From DZBG01 sp049241565 (lineage in GTDB: Bacteria > Bdellovibrionota > Bacteriovoracia > Bacteriovoracales > Bacteriovoracaceae): a stretch of 64,000 bases of DNA. Location: positions 87,897 to 151,896 of the forward strand of contig JBMLQL010000018.1 in assembly GCA_049241565.1 (NCBI GenBank), written 5' to 3'. This document shows positions 24,621 through 33,211 of this stretch, in pieces; position 1 is the stretch's first letter; the number at the start of each line of letters is the position of its first letter. The position numbers and the translations under genes were made by a program. Under the pieces are notes generated by a model. The model saw only the letters and a list, made by a program, of their open reading frames with translations. It was not told where the DNA came from and searched no databases.

Positions 24621-25471
24621 TGTAAGACCTTCATCACTTTATCAGGAACCTTGATAGGGCTCATCTCTCGCAGAAGTTTCCAGATCTTTTTGAACTTATT
24701 CCAAAAATATAAACTCATGAGATTAGGAACTTTGGCCTCGGCTGCTTTTCGGCCTTCGAGGAGTAATTGATCAAAGTCCTTACTATTGGTTCTTGAATAT
24801 TGGGTAAGATCAATCGAAATAGAGAGATCAGCTTCTTTAAGTTGTGATCTTGTTTGAGCATCAATGGCGATATCCATTGCATTTGAGACCACATCTAGAA
24901 TCCCATCGGGGCGAGCATAGTTTTTATTTCCGTTGAGGTTTACTCCAATTAGAAGATTGGCCTTGTGAAATTTTAGTCCTGAAAGAGGAACATTTTCAGT
25001 AAGGCCACCATCTACTAAAAGAAAACCATCTCTTTCTTGAGGAAGATAAAACCCAGGAACACAGGTGCTGGCCAGTACGGCTTCAATCACACTCCCGTGG
25101 GTGAGAAGCACACCTTTGCCTGTAAGAAGATCCGTAGTTTTAATAGTGAGTGGAATAGGGGATTCTTCGAGTTTGGCGTCTTCAGGAAGAAGGCGTTTGA
25201 GCATTGCAATCATCTCAGAGTTTTCAAAAAGACCAAGTTTTCCCAGTTTAAATGAGCCGAATGGGGCAGGATCAATCAGTCTCAATTCGGCCTTAATAGT
25301 TTCAAGATCCACCCCAAAAGCGTAAAGGGCCGCAATAATTGAGCCTGCGCTTGTCCCCGAAAGGCAGTGAATTTGGAGGTTAATTTTCTCAAAATGCTCC
25401 AAAATTCCAATATGGGCCACGCCGCGAGCTCCACCACCGCCAAGGGCCACACCAATTCGTCTTGAAAACAT
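24617..25471 (-). CDS. Patatin-like phospholipase family protein
   Basis: Serine lipolytic acyl hydrolase with the patatin Ser-Asp dyad. The oxyanion loop GGGGARG is at 11-17, the nucleophile Ser41 in GTSAG at 39-43, and Asp154 in VDGG at 153-156. Length from ATG 25471 is 284 residues. An upstream in-frame start (25528) would add 19 residues, but AAGGA sits about 8 bp before 25471. There is no signal peptide; the layout resembles RssA/YchK-type cytoplasmic patatins rather than ExoU effectors. Possible roles are membrane lipid turnover or, in a predator, prey lipid breakdown; the latter is speculation. Confidence 0.9.
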   Translation of the reverse strand: MFSRRIGVALGGGGARGVAHIGILEHFEKINLQIHCLSGTSAGSIIAALYAFGVDLETIKAELRLIDPAPFGSFKLGKLGLFENSEMIAMLKRLLPEDAKLEESPIPLTIKTTDLLTGKGVLLTHGSVIEAVLASTCVPGFYLPQERDGFLLVDGGLTENVPLSGLKFHKANLLIGVNLNGNKNYARPDGILDVVSNAMDIAIDAQTRSQLKEADLSISIDLTQYSRTNSKDFDQLLLEGRKAAEAKVPNLMSLYFWNKFKKIWKLLREMSPIKVPDKVMKVLH

Positions 25472-25558
25472 AAAAAAAATCCTTCTGAAATTAAGAATTA
25501 GTCTACAAAAGAAGATCAGCTCTTTCAAATCTGTTGTTTTATATTCTAAAATTAATTC

Positions 25559-26509
25559 ATGGGATCACATCATCACGGACATTCGCATTCACATAGTCAT
25601 GGCCACTCTCATGCTCATCATCATGGAACGGGGAGTAATATTCTTTTAGCATTCTTTTTGAATGTGGGCTTTTGTATTATTGAGTTTATCGGAGGCTATT
25701 ATACAAATAGTGTGGCGATTATTTCAGATGCTGTTCATGATCTTGGTGACAGCATGGCCCTTCTTATGGCGTATATACTCGAAAAATATAGCAATAAAAA
25801 AGCAGATCAAGAATTTACTTATGGCTATCGTCGTTTTTCCATTTTATCGGCCTTTATTACTTCAGCAATTCTTCTGGTTGGATCAATCTTTGTTATTCAA
25901 AAGGCCATTGACAGAATTTTAAGTCCTGAGCCAGTTCATGTTCAAGGTGTTCTGGGAATGGCAGTTCTTGGCGTTCTTGTGAACGGGTTTGCGGCTTGGA
26001 AACTTTCTAAAGGGGAGAGCGGGCTTAATCAGCGAGCAGTCATGCTTCACTTACTTGAAGATGTTTTAGGTTGGGTTGCTGTTCTTATCGTGGGCGTGAT
26101 TCTTTTATTTAAAGACTGGTATATCCTTGATCCTATCCTTTCAGTTTTAATTGCTCTTCTTATTTTAAAGAATGTGTACGGCAATATCATAAGGATTGGT
26201 CGCGTTGTTCTCCAGAAGTGGCCTGATGATCTGGAGCTTGCCTCCCTTAAAAAAGAGATTATGCATTTTCCAGAAATTATAGATATTCATAGTGTGCAAG
26301 CATGGTCACTTGATTCTACTTCACATTCGCTTTCCCTTCATGTGGTGGTGGATTCGCAATTACTAGTTCGTGATTTAGATTTACTTAAGAAAAAGATTCG
26401 TCATGTTCTTTCTCATCATAAAATTTTACATGCATCAGTTGAATTTGAAGGGAAAGATTCAAAATGTGAGGGATCAGAACTGACCCCTCATGGTCATCAT
26501 GACCATTGA
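25559..26509 (+). CDS. Cation diffusion facilitator, zinc/cobalt exporter type
   Basis: CDF antiporter of 316 residues with six predicted transmembrane helices. The first 24 residues are a metal-binding tail dominated by His (HSHSHSHGHSHAHHH), and the C-terminus ends in HGHHDH. Metal-site helices carry SDAVHDLGD and LHLLEDVLG, the HxxxD patterns of Zn2+-type CDFs. The cytoplasmic C-terminal domain begins around residue 215. Likely function is export of Zn2+, perhaps Co2+ or Cd2+, from cytoplasm to periplasm in exchange for protons. No metal-responsive regulator is adjacent. Confidence 0.92.
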   Translation: MGSHHHGHSHSHSHGHSHAHHHGTGSNILLAFFLNVGFCIIEFIGGYYTNSVAIISDAVHDLGDSMALLMAYILEKYSNKKADQEFTYGYRRFSILSAFITSAILLVGSIFVIQKAIDRILSPEPVHVQGVLGMAVLGVLVNGFAAWKLSKGESGLNQRAVMLHLLEDVLGWVAVLIVGVILLFKDWYILDPILSVLIALLILKNVYGNIIRIGRVVLQKWPDDLELASLKKEIMHFPEIIDIHSVQAWSLDSTSHSLSLHVVVDSQLLVRDLDLLKKKIRHVLSHHKILHASVEFEGKDSKCEGSELTPHGHHDH

Positions 26510-26586
26510 ATGCGTTTTAGTCTGGTAATAAATACCTACTTTGCCTAATTTTCAAATAGTCACATCCTCATAATAAAATGATATAA

Positions 26587-26602
26587 GAAACTAGTTAGTT
26601 TC
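26587..26602. repeat. Short palindrome between the CDF and nitroreductase genes
   Basis: GAAACTA (26587-26593) and TAGTTTC (26596-26602) flank GT in the 129 bp gap. It could be an operator for the nitroreductase operon; the lack of a T-run argues against a terminator. Nothing else is evident in this gap. Confidence 0.35.
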
Positions 26603-26638
26603 ATTGAATTTGTGTTTTAATCAATTGGAGTGATAGAC

Positions 26639-27415
26639 ATGCCTTCTTCAACAGATATTTTTAGTGAAGTGCCAAAAATTGATTATCAAGAAAGTACTCC
26701 TACCATAGATACCGCAGAATTTATCAAAGTGATTGAATCAAGGCGTTCTGTTAGAGTTTATACTCGAGAATCTATTCCGTCTCATGTTGTGAATAAGTGC
26801 CTAGATCTTGCTCTTCTTGCACCCACCTCATCGAATCTTCAAAACTGGGAATTTTACTGGGTGCGCTCTCTAGATAAAAAACAAGAAATCGTGAAGGCCT
26901 GCTTATCTCAGCCAGCGGCCCGCACTGCCCCTGAGCTTATTGTGGCCGTCTCAAGATTAAAAACATGGCCTCAGATGAGACTCAAGATGCTGGATCTTTT
27001 TAGAAATTCAACGACTCAAGTACCATACTCGGCGAGAGTTTATTATGAAAGTCTCGTTCCACTAGTTTATGGACAAGGCCCTCTTGGGATTAAAGGGCTT
27101 ATAAAAAAAGTAGCGATATTTTTTAGAGGCCTATCTACTCCGACACCTAGAGGACCTGTGTCTAAAGCAGATATGAGAGTGTGGGCCCACAAGACAACGG
27201 CCCTGGCCTGTGAAAACTTTATGCTCGCTATGCGTGCTCATGGGTATGATACTTGTCCTATGGAAGGATTTGATGAAGTAAAAATCAGAAGAGTGTTACA
27301 ACTTCCTCGTGATGCTGAAGTGACGATGGTTATTTCGGCGGGGAAGAGGGCCAAGGATGGGGTTTATGGACCCCGTGTGCGCTTTGAGCGTGAACTTTTT
27401 ATCAAAGAAGTATAG
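26639..27415 (+). CDS. Nitroreductase family protein
   Basis: FMN-dependent NAD(P)H oxidoreductase of the nitroreductase fold, about 258 residues. The FMN phosphate-binding region is IESRRSVRVY near residue 35, and the LAPTSSNLQNWEF segment follows, as usual. The C-terminal flavin contact region is seen near TMVISAGKRAKDG. Natural substrate unknown. GTG 26630 is in frame, but TTGGAG precedes ATG 26639 at good spacing. The methyltransferase gene begins 12 bp downstream, so the two probably form an operon. Confidence 0.88.
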   Translation: MPSSTDIFSEVPKIDYQESTPTIDTAEFIKVIESRRSVRVYTRESIPSHVVNKCLDLALLAPTSSNLQNWEFYWVRSLDKKQEIVKACLSQPAARTAPELIVAVSRLKTWPQMRLKMLDLFRNSTTQVPYSARVYYESLVPLVYGQGPLGIKGLIKKVAIFFRGLSTPTPRGPVSKADMRVWAHKTTALACENFMLAMRAHGYDTCPMEGFDEVKIRRVLQLPRDAEVTMVISAGKRAKDGVYGPRVRFERELFIKEV

Positions 27416-27427
27416 TAGACGTTGATT

Positions 27428-28192
27428 ATGTTTAAGCAGCTCAAAGACTATCTTGAATTAAACATTCAGGATTTTTCTCTTTCACAAAGAGATGAACTTT
27501 TAAAAACGGATCATTTCTTTGCTCTAGATCATGCGAGTGATCATCATGCCCATAGTGAAATCATTGATGAGATTATTGGTATTCGTCCTAAACAAATCGA
27601 GCATGAGCTTTTAGTAGAGGGAATTAATGCTCTCCCTGACGGTAATCTTGAGTCATGGGGAAAACATCTTCATCAAGGACATCAAACTTGGGTGGGGTTA
27701 GATCCTAATATCCTTCAAACGCCTTATGCTGAAATTGCCGAGATGCTTAAAAAAATATCTCCACTTCCTGGTGAGCATATTATTGATTTAGGGGCTGCCT
27801 ATGGGAGAATTGGGATCGCTCTGAAGTATATGTATCCTGAGGTCTTTTTTACTGGCTATGAGTACCTTCCAGTGAGAGTGCAGGAAGGAAATAGGATTTT
27901 TACGAAGCTTGGCTGTGATAAATCTCTTTTAATCCAGCAGGATTTATCTTTGGAGAGTTTTAATATACCGGAGGCTTCAATCTATTTTATCTATGATTAT
28001 GGTCGCCCGGATCAGATCCGTTATACCTTAAAGTCCCTTGAAGCTATCGGGGATACTAAGGATATCATGGTGGTAGCGAGAGGGATTGCGTGTAGGCATT
28101 ATATTCAAAAATCCCACGTCTGGCTTTCGCATATTTTTGATGCTTACCATAGTGATGAGTTTTCTATTTTTAGCAATTATCGCGACGTCTAA
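27428..28192 (+). CDS. Class I SAM-dependent methyltransferase-like protein
   Basis: Rossmann-type methyltransferase domain in the central region: motif I HIIDLGAAYGRIGIAL, then an acidic second strand FFTGYEYLPVRV that would bind the SAM ribose. The N-terminal 100 residues are not a known domain and contain a His-rich segment (DHASDHHAHSE). The family is otherwise unknown and the substrate cannot be inferred. TTG 27422 is in frame upstream, but ATG 27428 is the simpler start. Probably cotranscribed with the preceding nitroreductase gene. Confidence 0.75.
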   Translation: MFKQLKDYLELNIQDFSLSQRDELLKTDHFFALDHASDHHAHSEIIDEIIGIRPKQIEHELLVEGINALPDGNLESWGKHLHQGHQTWVGLDPNILQTPYAEIAEMLKKISPLPGEHIIDLGAAYGRIGIALKYMYPEVFFTGYEYLPVRVQEGNRIFTKLGCDKSLLIQQDLSLESFNIPEASIYFIYDYGRPDQIRYTLKSLEAIGDTKDIMVVARGIACRHYIQKSHVWLSHIFDAYHSDEFSIFSNYRDV

Positions 28193-28229
28193 ATTCCTCT
28201 TAACCTGAGCTTATAAACTTCTCCTTATC

Positions 28230-28248
28230 CGTTAAGTATAGCTTAACG
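28230..28248. repeat. Short hairpin after the methyltransferase gene
   Basis: CGTTAAG (28230-28236) and CTTAACG (28242-28248) around TATAG, 38 bp after the methyltransferase stop and upstream of the promoter of the 44-residue secreted peptide. No T-run follows, so it could be an operator or a weak 3' structure. Confidence 0.35.
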
Positions 28249-28290
28249 ATCCAATCATTATTTCTGAATTTTAAGAATGCTTTAATTCAA

Positions 28291-28296
28291 TATAAT
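28291..28296 (+). promoter_or_regulatory. Candidate -10 element for the small secreted peptide gene
   Basis: A consensus TATAAT lies 30 bp upstream of the ATG at 28327. The region 16-18 bp further upstream (TTTTAA/ATTTTA) matches the -35 consensus poorly, so the promoter may need an activator. The untranslated leader would be about 25 nt and contains a strong AAAGGAGG ribosome site. Confidence 0.5.
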
Positions 28297-28326
28297 GTGT
28301 GTATGAACAGTCTCAAAGGAGGCCAT

Positions 28327-28461
28327 ATGAAAAAGAGTCTTTTAGTATTAGTCGCAGTTATTTTTACTGCTTTTGTCATGAACTCAGCTTTTGCTGATTC
28401 TCATGATTGTCCGACGGTTGTGGGTCCGATTTATACAGATACTGGAATCTCTGGGAAGTAA
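28327..28461 (+). CDS. Small secreted peptide, 44 residues
   Basis: An unrecognised 44-codon gene. It has an optimal AAAGGAGG ribosome site 5 bp before ATG 28327, its own -10 element and a perfect terminator hairpin right after the stop. The first 23 residues are a textbook signal peptide (KK, then LLVLVAVIFTAFVM, then SAFA), leaving a 21-residue exported peptide, DSHDCPTVVGP at its start, with one cysteine. Single-cysteine exported peptides can be membrane-associated or dimeric. No function is proposed. The complete transcription unit makes it a real gene. Confidence 0.78.
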   Translation: MKKSLLVLVAVIFTAFVMNSAFADSHDCPTVVGPIYTDTGISGK

Positions 28462-28465
28462 TTTA

Positions 28466-28503
28466 AAAGATCTCTCCTTGATCTCAGGAGAGATCTTTCT
28501 ATC
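28466..28503. terminator. Terminator hairpin between convergent genes
   Basis: Perfect 12 bp stem: AAAGATCTCTCC (28466-28477), loop TTGATCTCA, GGAGAGATCTTT (28487-28498), with a partly T-rich run after it. It lies 5 bp after the small peptide stop and just before the osmC-like stop on the other strand, so it probably works in both directions. Confidence 0.75.
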
Positions 28504-28954
28504 ATTTTATGGGATCAATAAAGTCAGTCTTTCCTGATTTTATTTTCTCACCGTTGAGATACAGATCATAAGTGATCTCACAAACTTTAGAGATCATATA
28601 ATTAACGCCACAATATTTAGTGAGTGAGGCATCTACGGCCTTAGTTAATTTTTCGACTTCGATTGGGCCATGGAGATTAAAAATGAGGTTGGCCTTCTTA
28701 AAATAAACTGGATAATCAGTATTTTTTTCAACTTCGATAGACATTCTGTAGGACTCTACCGTTTGCCTCATCTTTTGGAGAGTAGAGACCACATCCATGG
28801 CGGTACAGCCCATCATCGCATTCATCACAAGTTCTTTTGGAGTCGGAGCGAGGTCTTTCCCTCCATGATCTAGAGTCCCATCCATTTGAGTTTTGATACC
28901 ACGATTGTCGGTTTCAAAATTCATCTCATTCAACCACTTCATTGTTGCATTCAT
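28502..28954 (-). CDS. OsmC family protein
   Basis: OsmC/Ohr-fold protein of 150 residues with both redox cysteines, Cys50 (NAMMGCTAMDVV) and Cys115 (LTKYCGVNYM). The usual role of the fold is thiol-dependent reduction of organic hydroperoxides. The GGKDLAPTPKELVMNA region and the overall spacing fit the OsmC/YhfA branch more than Ohr. Its ATG overlaps the stop of the upstream histidine kinase gene (ATGA), so it is translated as part of that transcript; an AAGGA ribosome site lies within the kinase gene's end. The kinase pairing suggests stress-regulated expression. Confidence 0.88.
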   Translation of the reverse strand: MNATMKWLNEMNFETDNRGIKTQMDGTLDHGGKDLAPTPKELVMNAMMGCTAMDVVSTLQKMRQTVESYRMSIEVEKNTDYPVYFKKANLIFNLHGPIEVEKLTKAVDASLTKYCGVNYMISKVCEITYDLYLNGEKIKSGKTDFIDPIK

Positions 28955-30276
28955 AATATTTCCTTGGCCTGAAAAAAAAGTTTAAAAACTGTTCCATGGT
29001 CGATTGGATAGTTTTCGATATCTTTAGTCTCGATCTGAATAGTTCCTTTAAAAAATTCCATACTCTTCAAAGCAATTGGCATGCCAAAACCAGTGCCCTC
29101 CTCACCATTTGTCCCCTTGCGATTTGTTGGGAAAAATGGATCGAAAATATTTTCAAGAATTGTCTGTGGCATGCCAATTCCTTGGTCAGTAATATGGACG
29201 CAAACAGTTTCTGGATTTATTTTTTCACCTTTAATTCTCAGCATAGAACCTGTGGGAGAGAACTTAATACAATTAGAAATGATATTGCCTAGAACTTGAT
29301 TTTCTATAACCGTTGGATGACCCATCACTATCAAGTCATTTGCAATTTCAAGTTGAACACTCATTTTTTTATTATTTAAGAGAGGATCAAGTGTTTTTAG
29401 AGCGGATTCAACTGTTTGAACAAGTCGAACCTCTTGAACCTTAGGAACTTTCTTACCAGACTCAAGGCCTTCCATCCAGCGGACTGATTCGATAATATGA
29501 GACATTTTTACTGATTGAGTAATGATCTGATTTTGAAAATAATTCTCTTGAGTAGGATCTCCCTTAACAAGAGGGAGTGCCTTAGTCATATTCATAATGA
29601 CTGTTAAGGGGTTTGCAATATCATGAACCATGATTCTTAAAAGATTCTGAAATGCAATTTTTCTTTTCTTTTGGAGCTCTTCATATTTTGTCGCGAGAAT
29701 AAGAAGAAAAATAGTAAATGCGGAGTTGAGAAGAATCATCCCAAAAGTTACTTGGAACTGAGCAATAGTCAGTCCTGAATCTGTAAAATAACTTCTCGTC
29801 ATATTCATCATGCTAAGGGAGAAAGTCAGGATTATTGCAAGCGTAGCAAAAATTCCCCAAAGGATAGTATGAAAGCGATCAGTAAGAATACCAGCAATCA
29901 TAGGCAAAATTCCAACCCAAACAATAGTTGTGGTGTAAAAGCCGCCAGTAAGTAGAGCAAAATGAACTTGGAAAAGACCACCCGGAATAAGCATAGTATA
30001 TGTGGCTGCAGTCATTGATTTGGTGTATTTGTAAACGATGGGAGAAATCAAGTGAACAAAGGCGTAAAGAAATCCAGTGTAGCGAATTGAGGAGTGATTA
30101 ATTTCAGCATAAGCAAGAAAAGCGTAGGCCCACATAAGAATGCCCGTGACAAAGACCACCACTAAAAGCATGTGCACTTTAAATTCCATGACAGAATGAC
30201 CACGGTGTTCCGAAGAAACAATCCATTTAAAAAACTGCATGTACTGATGTCGTAAAAATTGAGACAATCCCGTCAT
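28951..30276 (-). CDS. Membrane sensor histidine kinase
   Basis: Sensor kinase of 441 residues. Six hydrophobic helices fill residues 35-195 with very short loops, so it probably senses something within the membrane. The phosphoacceptor is His218 in MVHDIANPLTVIMNM. The ATPase core follows: N box NIISNCIKFSP, G1 DQGIGMP and G2 GTGFGMPIAL. No response regulator is adjacent; the co-translated partner is OsmC, a peroxide-related protein. The nearest receiver protein in the window is the PilZ fusion at 60701, too far away to pair by position. Confidence 0.9.
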   Translation of the reverse strand: MTGLSQFLRHQYMQFFKWIVSSEHRGHSVMEFKVHMLLVVVFVTGILMWAYAFLAYAEINHSSIRYTGFLYAFVHLISPIVYKYTKSMTAATYTMLIPGGLFQVHFALLTGGFYTTTIVWVGILPMIAGILTDRFHTILWGIFATLAIILTFSLSMMNMTRSYFTDSGLTIAQFQVTFGMILLNSAFTIFLLILATKYEELQKKRKIAFQNLLRIMVHDIANPLTVIMNMTKALPLVKGDPTQENYFQNQIITQSVKMSHIIESVRWMEGLESGKKVPKVQEVRLVQTVESALKTLDPLLNNKKMSVQLEIANDLIVMGHPTVIENQVLGNIISNCIKFSPTGSMLRIKGEKINPETVCVHITDQGIGMPQTILENIFDPFFPTNRKGTNGEEGTGFGMPIALKSMEFFKGTIQIETKDIENYPIDHGTVFKLFFQAKEIL

Positions 30277-30339
30277 AGAGCTATTTTATTATGATATGAT
30301 TAAAAAGCCTTGAAACTTCGTGATTGGCAGGAGTTGCCT

Positions 30340-31512
30340 ATGGATCCATTTGTGATCATTATTTCATTCTTAGCAGGTGCACTGATTGCGACATTGGTGA
30401 CTTATATTTTGACGCAGAAATCACGCACGCTTTTGAGTCATGAAAATAATCGACTAGGGCTACTTTTAGAGCAAGGTGAGAAGAATGAGAAAGAGCGACA
30501 AAAAAATATTGAGCAGATGGAGCAGCAGTTTAAGATCCTGGCCCAGAAGATTTTTGACGAGAAAACTCAACTTCTGAAAAAGCAGTCTGAGCAAGAGCTT
30601 CAAATTGTTGTTAACCCATTAAAAGAGCGAGTGACAGAATTTCAAAAAAAGGTTGAAGAGATTTATTTCAAGGATCAAAAAGAGCGCTCTGACCTTCAGG
30701 CCCAACTCAGTATCATGATCGATTTAAATAAAAAACTGTCTGAGGATGCAGATAGTTTGACTCAAGCACTCAAGGGAGATGTGAAGGCGCAAGGGAACTG
30801 GGGAGAATTTGTTTTAGAAAAAATTCTCGAACGATCAGGTTTAAGACAGGGGAGTGAGTATATTAGTCAAGGAAGTGACCTCAAACTTTCTGACGAGGAA
30901 GGTCATCGTCAGATGCCGGATGTCATCATCATGCTTCCAGAAGACAAGCATCTTATTGTTGATGCGAAGATGAGTCTGGCGAGTTATCAAAATTACACAA
31001 CGACATCAGATGAGAAATCTCTTAAGGATTTTATGAAGAGTCTTACCTCTCACGTGGATAATTTGGCCTCAAAAAAATATCATCATTTGGATAAACTTCT
31101 CTCACCCGATTTTGTGATTCTCTTTGTTCCCATTGAAGGAGCCTTCGCCCTGGCCTTGCAGAAAGACCAGTCTCTTTTTCAGTATGCCTGGGATAAAAAA
31201 ATTGTCATTGTTTCTCCAACAACCCTTCTGGCCACTTTGAAAACCGTGGAGTCTATTTGGAGACGAGAGAGAGTCCATCAAAACTATGATCAACTCGCAA
31301 AATCAGCAGGACAACTTTATGATAAATTCGTAGGACTTTATGACGAGATTTTGACTATTGAGTCTCAGTTTTCAAAGGTTGAGCAAAGTTTTTCAACGGT
31401 TAAAAATAGGCTCAGAGAAGGAAAAGGAAATCTTCTCTCTCGAGTTGATAAACTTCGAGTTTTAGGGGCCCAAACCTCTAAAGAGTTACCGACTGATTTT
31501 GAAGAAGACTAA
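30340..31512 (+). CDS. rmuC: DNA recombination protein RmuC
   Basis: RmuC-family protein, about 390 residues. An N-terminal membrane anchor (FVIIISFLAGALIATLVTYI) is followed by a long coiled coil (residues 30-130) and the RmuC nuclease-like domain (GNWGEFVLEKILERSGLRQGSEY, then LIVDAKMSLASYQNY and SPTTLLATLKTVESIWR). RmuC limits DNA inversions in E. coli, and its domain belongs to the PD-(D/E)XK-like group. TTG 30310 is in frame, but GGCAGGAG precedes ATG 30340 and that start is used. It is divergent from the histidine kinase and overlaps the convergent scramblase-like gene by 4 bp. Confidence 0.93.
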   Translation: MDPFVIIISFLAGALIATLVTYILTQKSRTLLSHENNRLGLLLEQGEKNEKERQKNIEQMEQQFKILAQKIFDEKTQLLKKQSEQELQIVVNPLKERVTEFQKKVEEIYFKDQKERSDLQAQLSIMIDLNKKLSEDADSLTQALKGDVKAQGNWGEFVLEKILERSGLRQGSEYISQGSDLKLSDEEGHRQMPDVIIMLPEDKHLIVDAKMSLASYQNYTTTSDEKSLKDFMKSLTSHVDNLASKKYHHLDKLLSPDFVILFVPIEGAFALALQKDQSLFQYAWDKKIVIVSPTTLLATLKTVESIWRRERVHQNYDQLAKSAGQLYDKFVGLYDEILTIESQFSKVEQSFSTVKNRLREGKGNLLSRVDKLRVLGAQTSKELPTDFEED

Positions 31513-32117
31513 TTGGCCTTGCGTTCAAAATAAATGAGATCGATAAAGATGGCCGAAGCAAGAATGAGATTTTTCTCTCTAGGGTCCAGTTCTGGATTAA
31601 AATAATTAATTTTAAAATTATCCTTATCAAAAAAAAGCTCATCAGTAAGACCGGCCCATTTTTTGATGACTGAGGCTTCTTTGCGATTCATCCTTTCAAT
31701 ATTAAAAGTCCAGAATTTGAACCAAGGACTCTTAACTGAAAAGAGCTTTCTTCCATGCTGTCCAACAATATCAAATTTTTTATAAAAAAAGCTGAAACGT
31801 TGTTTAATCACGCCGATGACCTTGTCATTGTGATCGTAGACTTCAAGCTCATGAAAAAAAAAGCGGAAAGGATGGACGGCCTTGAGAATTTTATTAGAGT
31901 GAGCATCAAAGAAAAGAACCTCAAATCTTCTAAAATGACCTAGAAATTGCCGCATGATAAAATGACCGAGATGATTCGAAACTTCTATGGCGCGGCCTAT
32001 CTCGATCTCTTCTTGGTCAATAATGACATATTGATTCTTCGTTTCAAAACCAAGCAACTCGGCTAATTCTCTGACCTGCTTAATATGTAAACTAGAGGAT
32101 TCACTTAAATTAAACAT
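31509..32117 (-). CDS. Phospholipid scramblase/LURP-one-related protein
   Basis: Cytoplasmic protein of 202 residues resembling the scramblase/LURP-one tubby-like fold: a series of strands such as FEVLFFDAHSNKILKAVHPF, HELEVYDHNDKVIGVIKQ, then DIVGQHGRKLFSVKS, ending in a hydrophobic C-terminal helix (LILASAIFIDLIYF) like the one buried inside tubby barrels. Bacterial members have no established scramblase activity. Recognition is by pattern only. Confidence 0.7.
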   Translation of the reverse strand: MFNLSESSSLHIKQVRELAELLGFETKNQYVIIDQEEIEIGRAIEVSNHLGHFIMRQFLGHFRRFEVLFFDAHSNKILKAVHPFRFFFHELEVYDHNDKVIGVIKQRFSFFYKKFDIVGQHGRKLFSVKSPWFKFWTFNIERMNRKEASVIKKWAGLTDELFFDKDNFKINYFNPELDPREKNLILASAIFIDLIYFERKAN

Positions 32118-32194
32118 CTTAACCCTTTTTTAAGTTCAAATTTCTTCTATTTTAGGGAACACTAGGCATGTTTCCAATCAATAAGGAGGAACAA

Positions 32195-32815
32195 ATGAAA
32201 CTTTTTTACTCTAAAGGTGCTTGCTCACTTGCCCCACACATTATTCTAAATGAACTGAACATGGTTTTCCAAACGGAGAGCGTTGATCTTGCGGCCAAGA
32301 CTTGTGTTTCAGGAGATTATAAACTGATTAACGAGAAAGGTGCTGTACCTGCTCTAAAAATGGAAAATGGTGAAGTTCTGACTGAATGCGTGGCCATTTT
32401 AAACTATCTTGCTGATCAAAAACCTGAAATGAATCTTCTTCCAAAATTTGGAACAAATGAGCGTTACCGTGCCCATGAGTGGCTTAATTTTATTTCAACA
32501 GAAGTTCATAAAGGGTTTGCCCCACTATGGGTTGCAGACAGAGTTTACACATCAGCAGCTGCCACTGAAGTGAAGAATACAACAAAAACAAAACTAACTG
32601 AGAAATTTAATTATATTGCTAAGAAGCTAGAAAATAATGATTACCTTCTAGGGAAGAATTATTCTGTGGCCGATGCTTATATGTTTACTTGTCTTTCATG
32701 GGCAGGACATGTGGGAATGAACTTCAAAAACTGGCCAAATCTTGAAAAATATCTTGAAAGAGTAGGATCAAGACCAGCAGTTGTTAAAACATTAAAAGAA
32801 GAAGGTCTTCTTTAA
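32195..32815 (+). CDS. gstA: Glutathione S-transferase, beta class
   Basis: Beta-class GST of 206 residues. It opens with KLFYSKGACSLAPHIIL, nearly the E. coli GstA start, with Cys10 as the mixed-disulfide cysteine of the class. The cis-Pro and glutathione-contact segment is GAVPALKMENGEVLTECVAIL. The C-terminal all-helical domain ends around YLERVGSRPAVVKTL. AAGGAGGA sits 6 bp before ATG 32195; an in-frame ATG at 32168 precedes the ribosome site and is not used. A strong terminator follows, so the gene is monocistronic. With GloA and OsmC it forms part of the window's electrophile and peroxide defences. Confidence 0.92.
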   Translation: MKLFYSKGACSLAPHIILNELNMVFQTESVDLAAKTCVSGDYKLINEKGAVPALKMENGEVLTECVAILNYLADQKPEMNLLPKFGTNERYRAHEWLNFISTEVHKGFAPLWVADRVYTSAAATEVKNTTKTKLTEKFNYIAKKLENNDYLLGKNYSVADAYMFTCLSWAGHVGMNFKNWPNLEKYLERVGSRPAVVKTLKEEGLL

Positions 32816-32820
32816 TTATA

Positions 32821-32848
32821 AAAAAATGGGCCTTCGGGCCCATTTTTA
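32821..32848. terminator. Intrinsic terminator after gstA
   Basis: AAAAATGGGCC (32822-32832), loop TTCG, GGCCCATTTTT (32837-32847): a GC core of six pairs closed by a stable TTCG tetraloop with A-tract and T-tract arms, so it can end transcription from either side. It separates gstA from the convergent secreted protein gene. Confidence 0.88.
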
Positions 32849-33211
32849 TTTCATCTTATAGTCAACAAGATCTGCACTAATGGCACTCCCATCGTCAGCT
32901 TCACAAAACGCGTATTCATTTTGTTTTTCATCTCTATAAAGATAGAGCTTTCCTGAGAGTTTAGTACAGGCCACTGAGTGAGGATCTTTTCCACCTTTCA
33001 ACTCATTTGTTGTCAGCTCAATAGATTGGCCTAGAAATTTTTTTGCGCCACAATTTTTAAGACAAGACAGAGAAATAAAATCCTCATGTTTGGCATCATA
33101 ACAAAGAGTGACTTTACTTCCATCAGTCTTTGTATAGACAGTTTGTGAGAGACACTCCTGAGCGGATGATTGAAAGCATATAAAAAAGGTAAGTAATACT
33201 ATTCTAACCAT
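32846..33211 (-). CDS. Small cysteine-rich secreted protein encoded with the C1 peptidase
   Basis: Hypothetical exported protein of 121 residues: signal peptide about 17 residues (LLTFFICFQSSAQ), then a mature domain with six cysteines, consistent with three disulfides. No family recognised. The start overlaps the last 13 bp of the peptidase gene, so the two are cotranscribed and translationally linked. A small secreted protein co-encoded with a papain-like protease could be its inhibitor or partner, as staphostatins are for staphopains, but there is no sequence similarity to cite. Confidence 0.7.
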   Translation of the reverse strand: MVRIVLLTFFICFQSSAQECLSQTVYTKTDGSKVTLCYDAKHEDFISLSCLKNCGAKKFLGQSIELTTNELKGGKDPHSVACTKLSGKLYLYRDEKQNEYAFCEADDGSAISADLVDYKMK

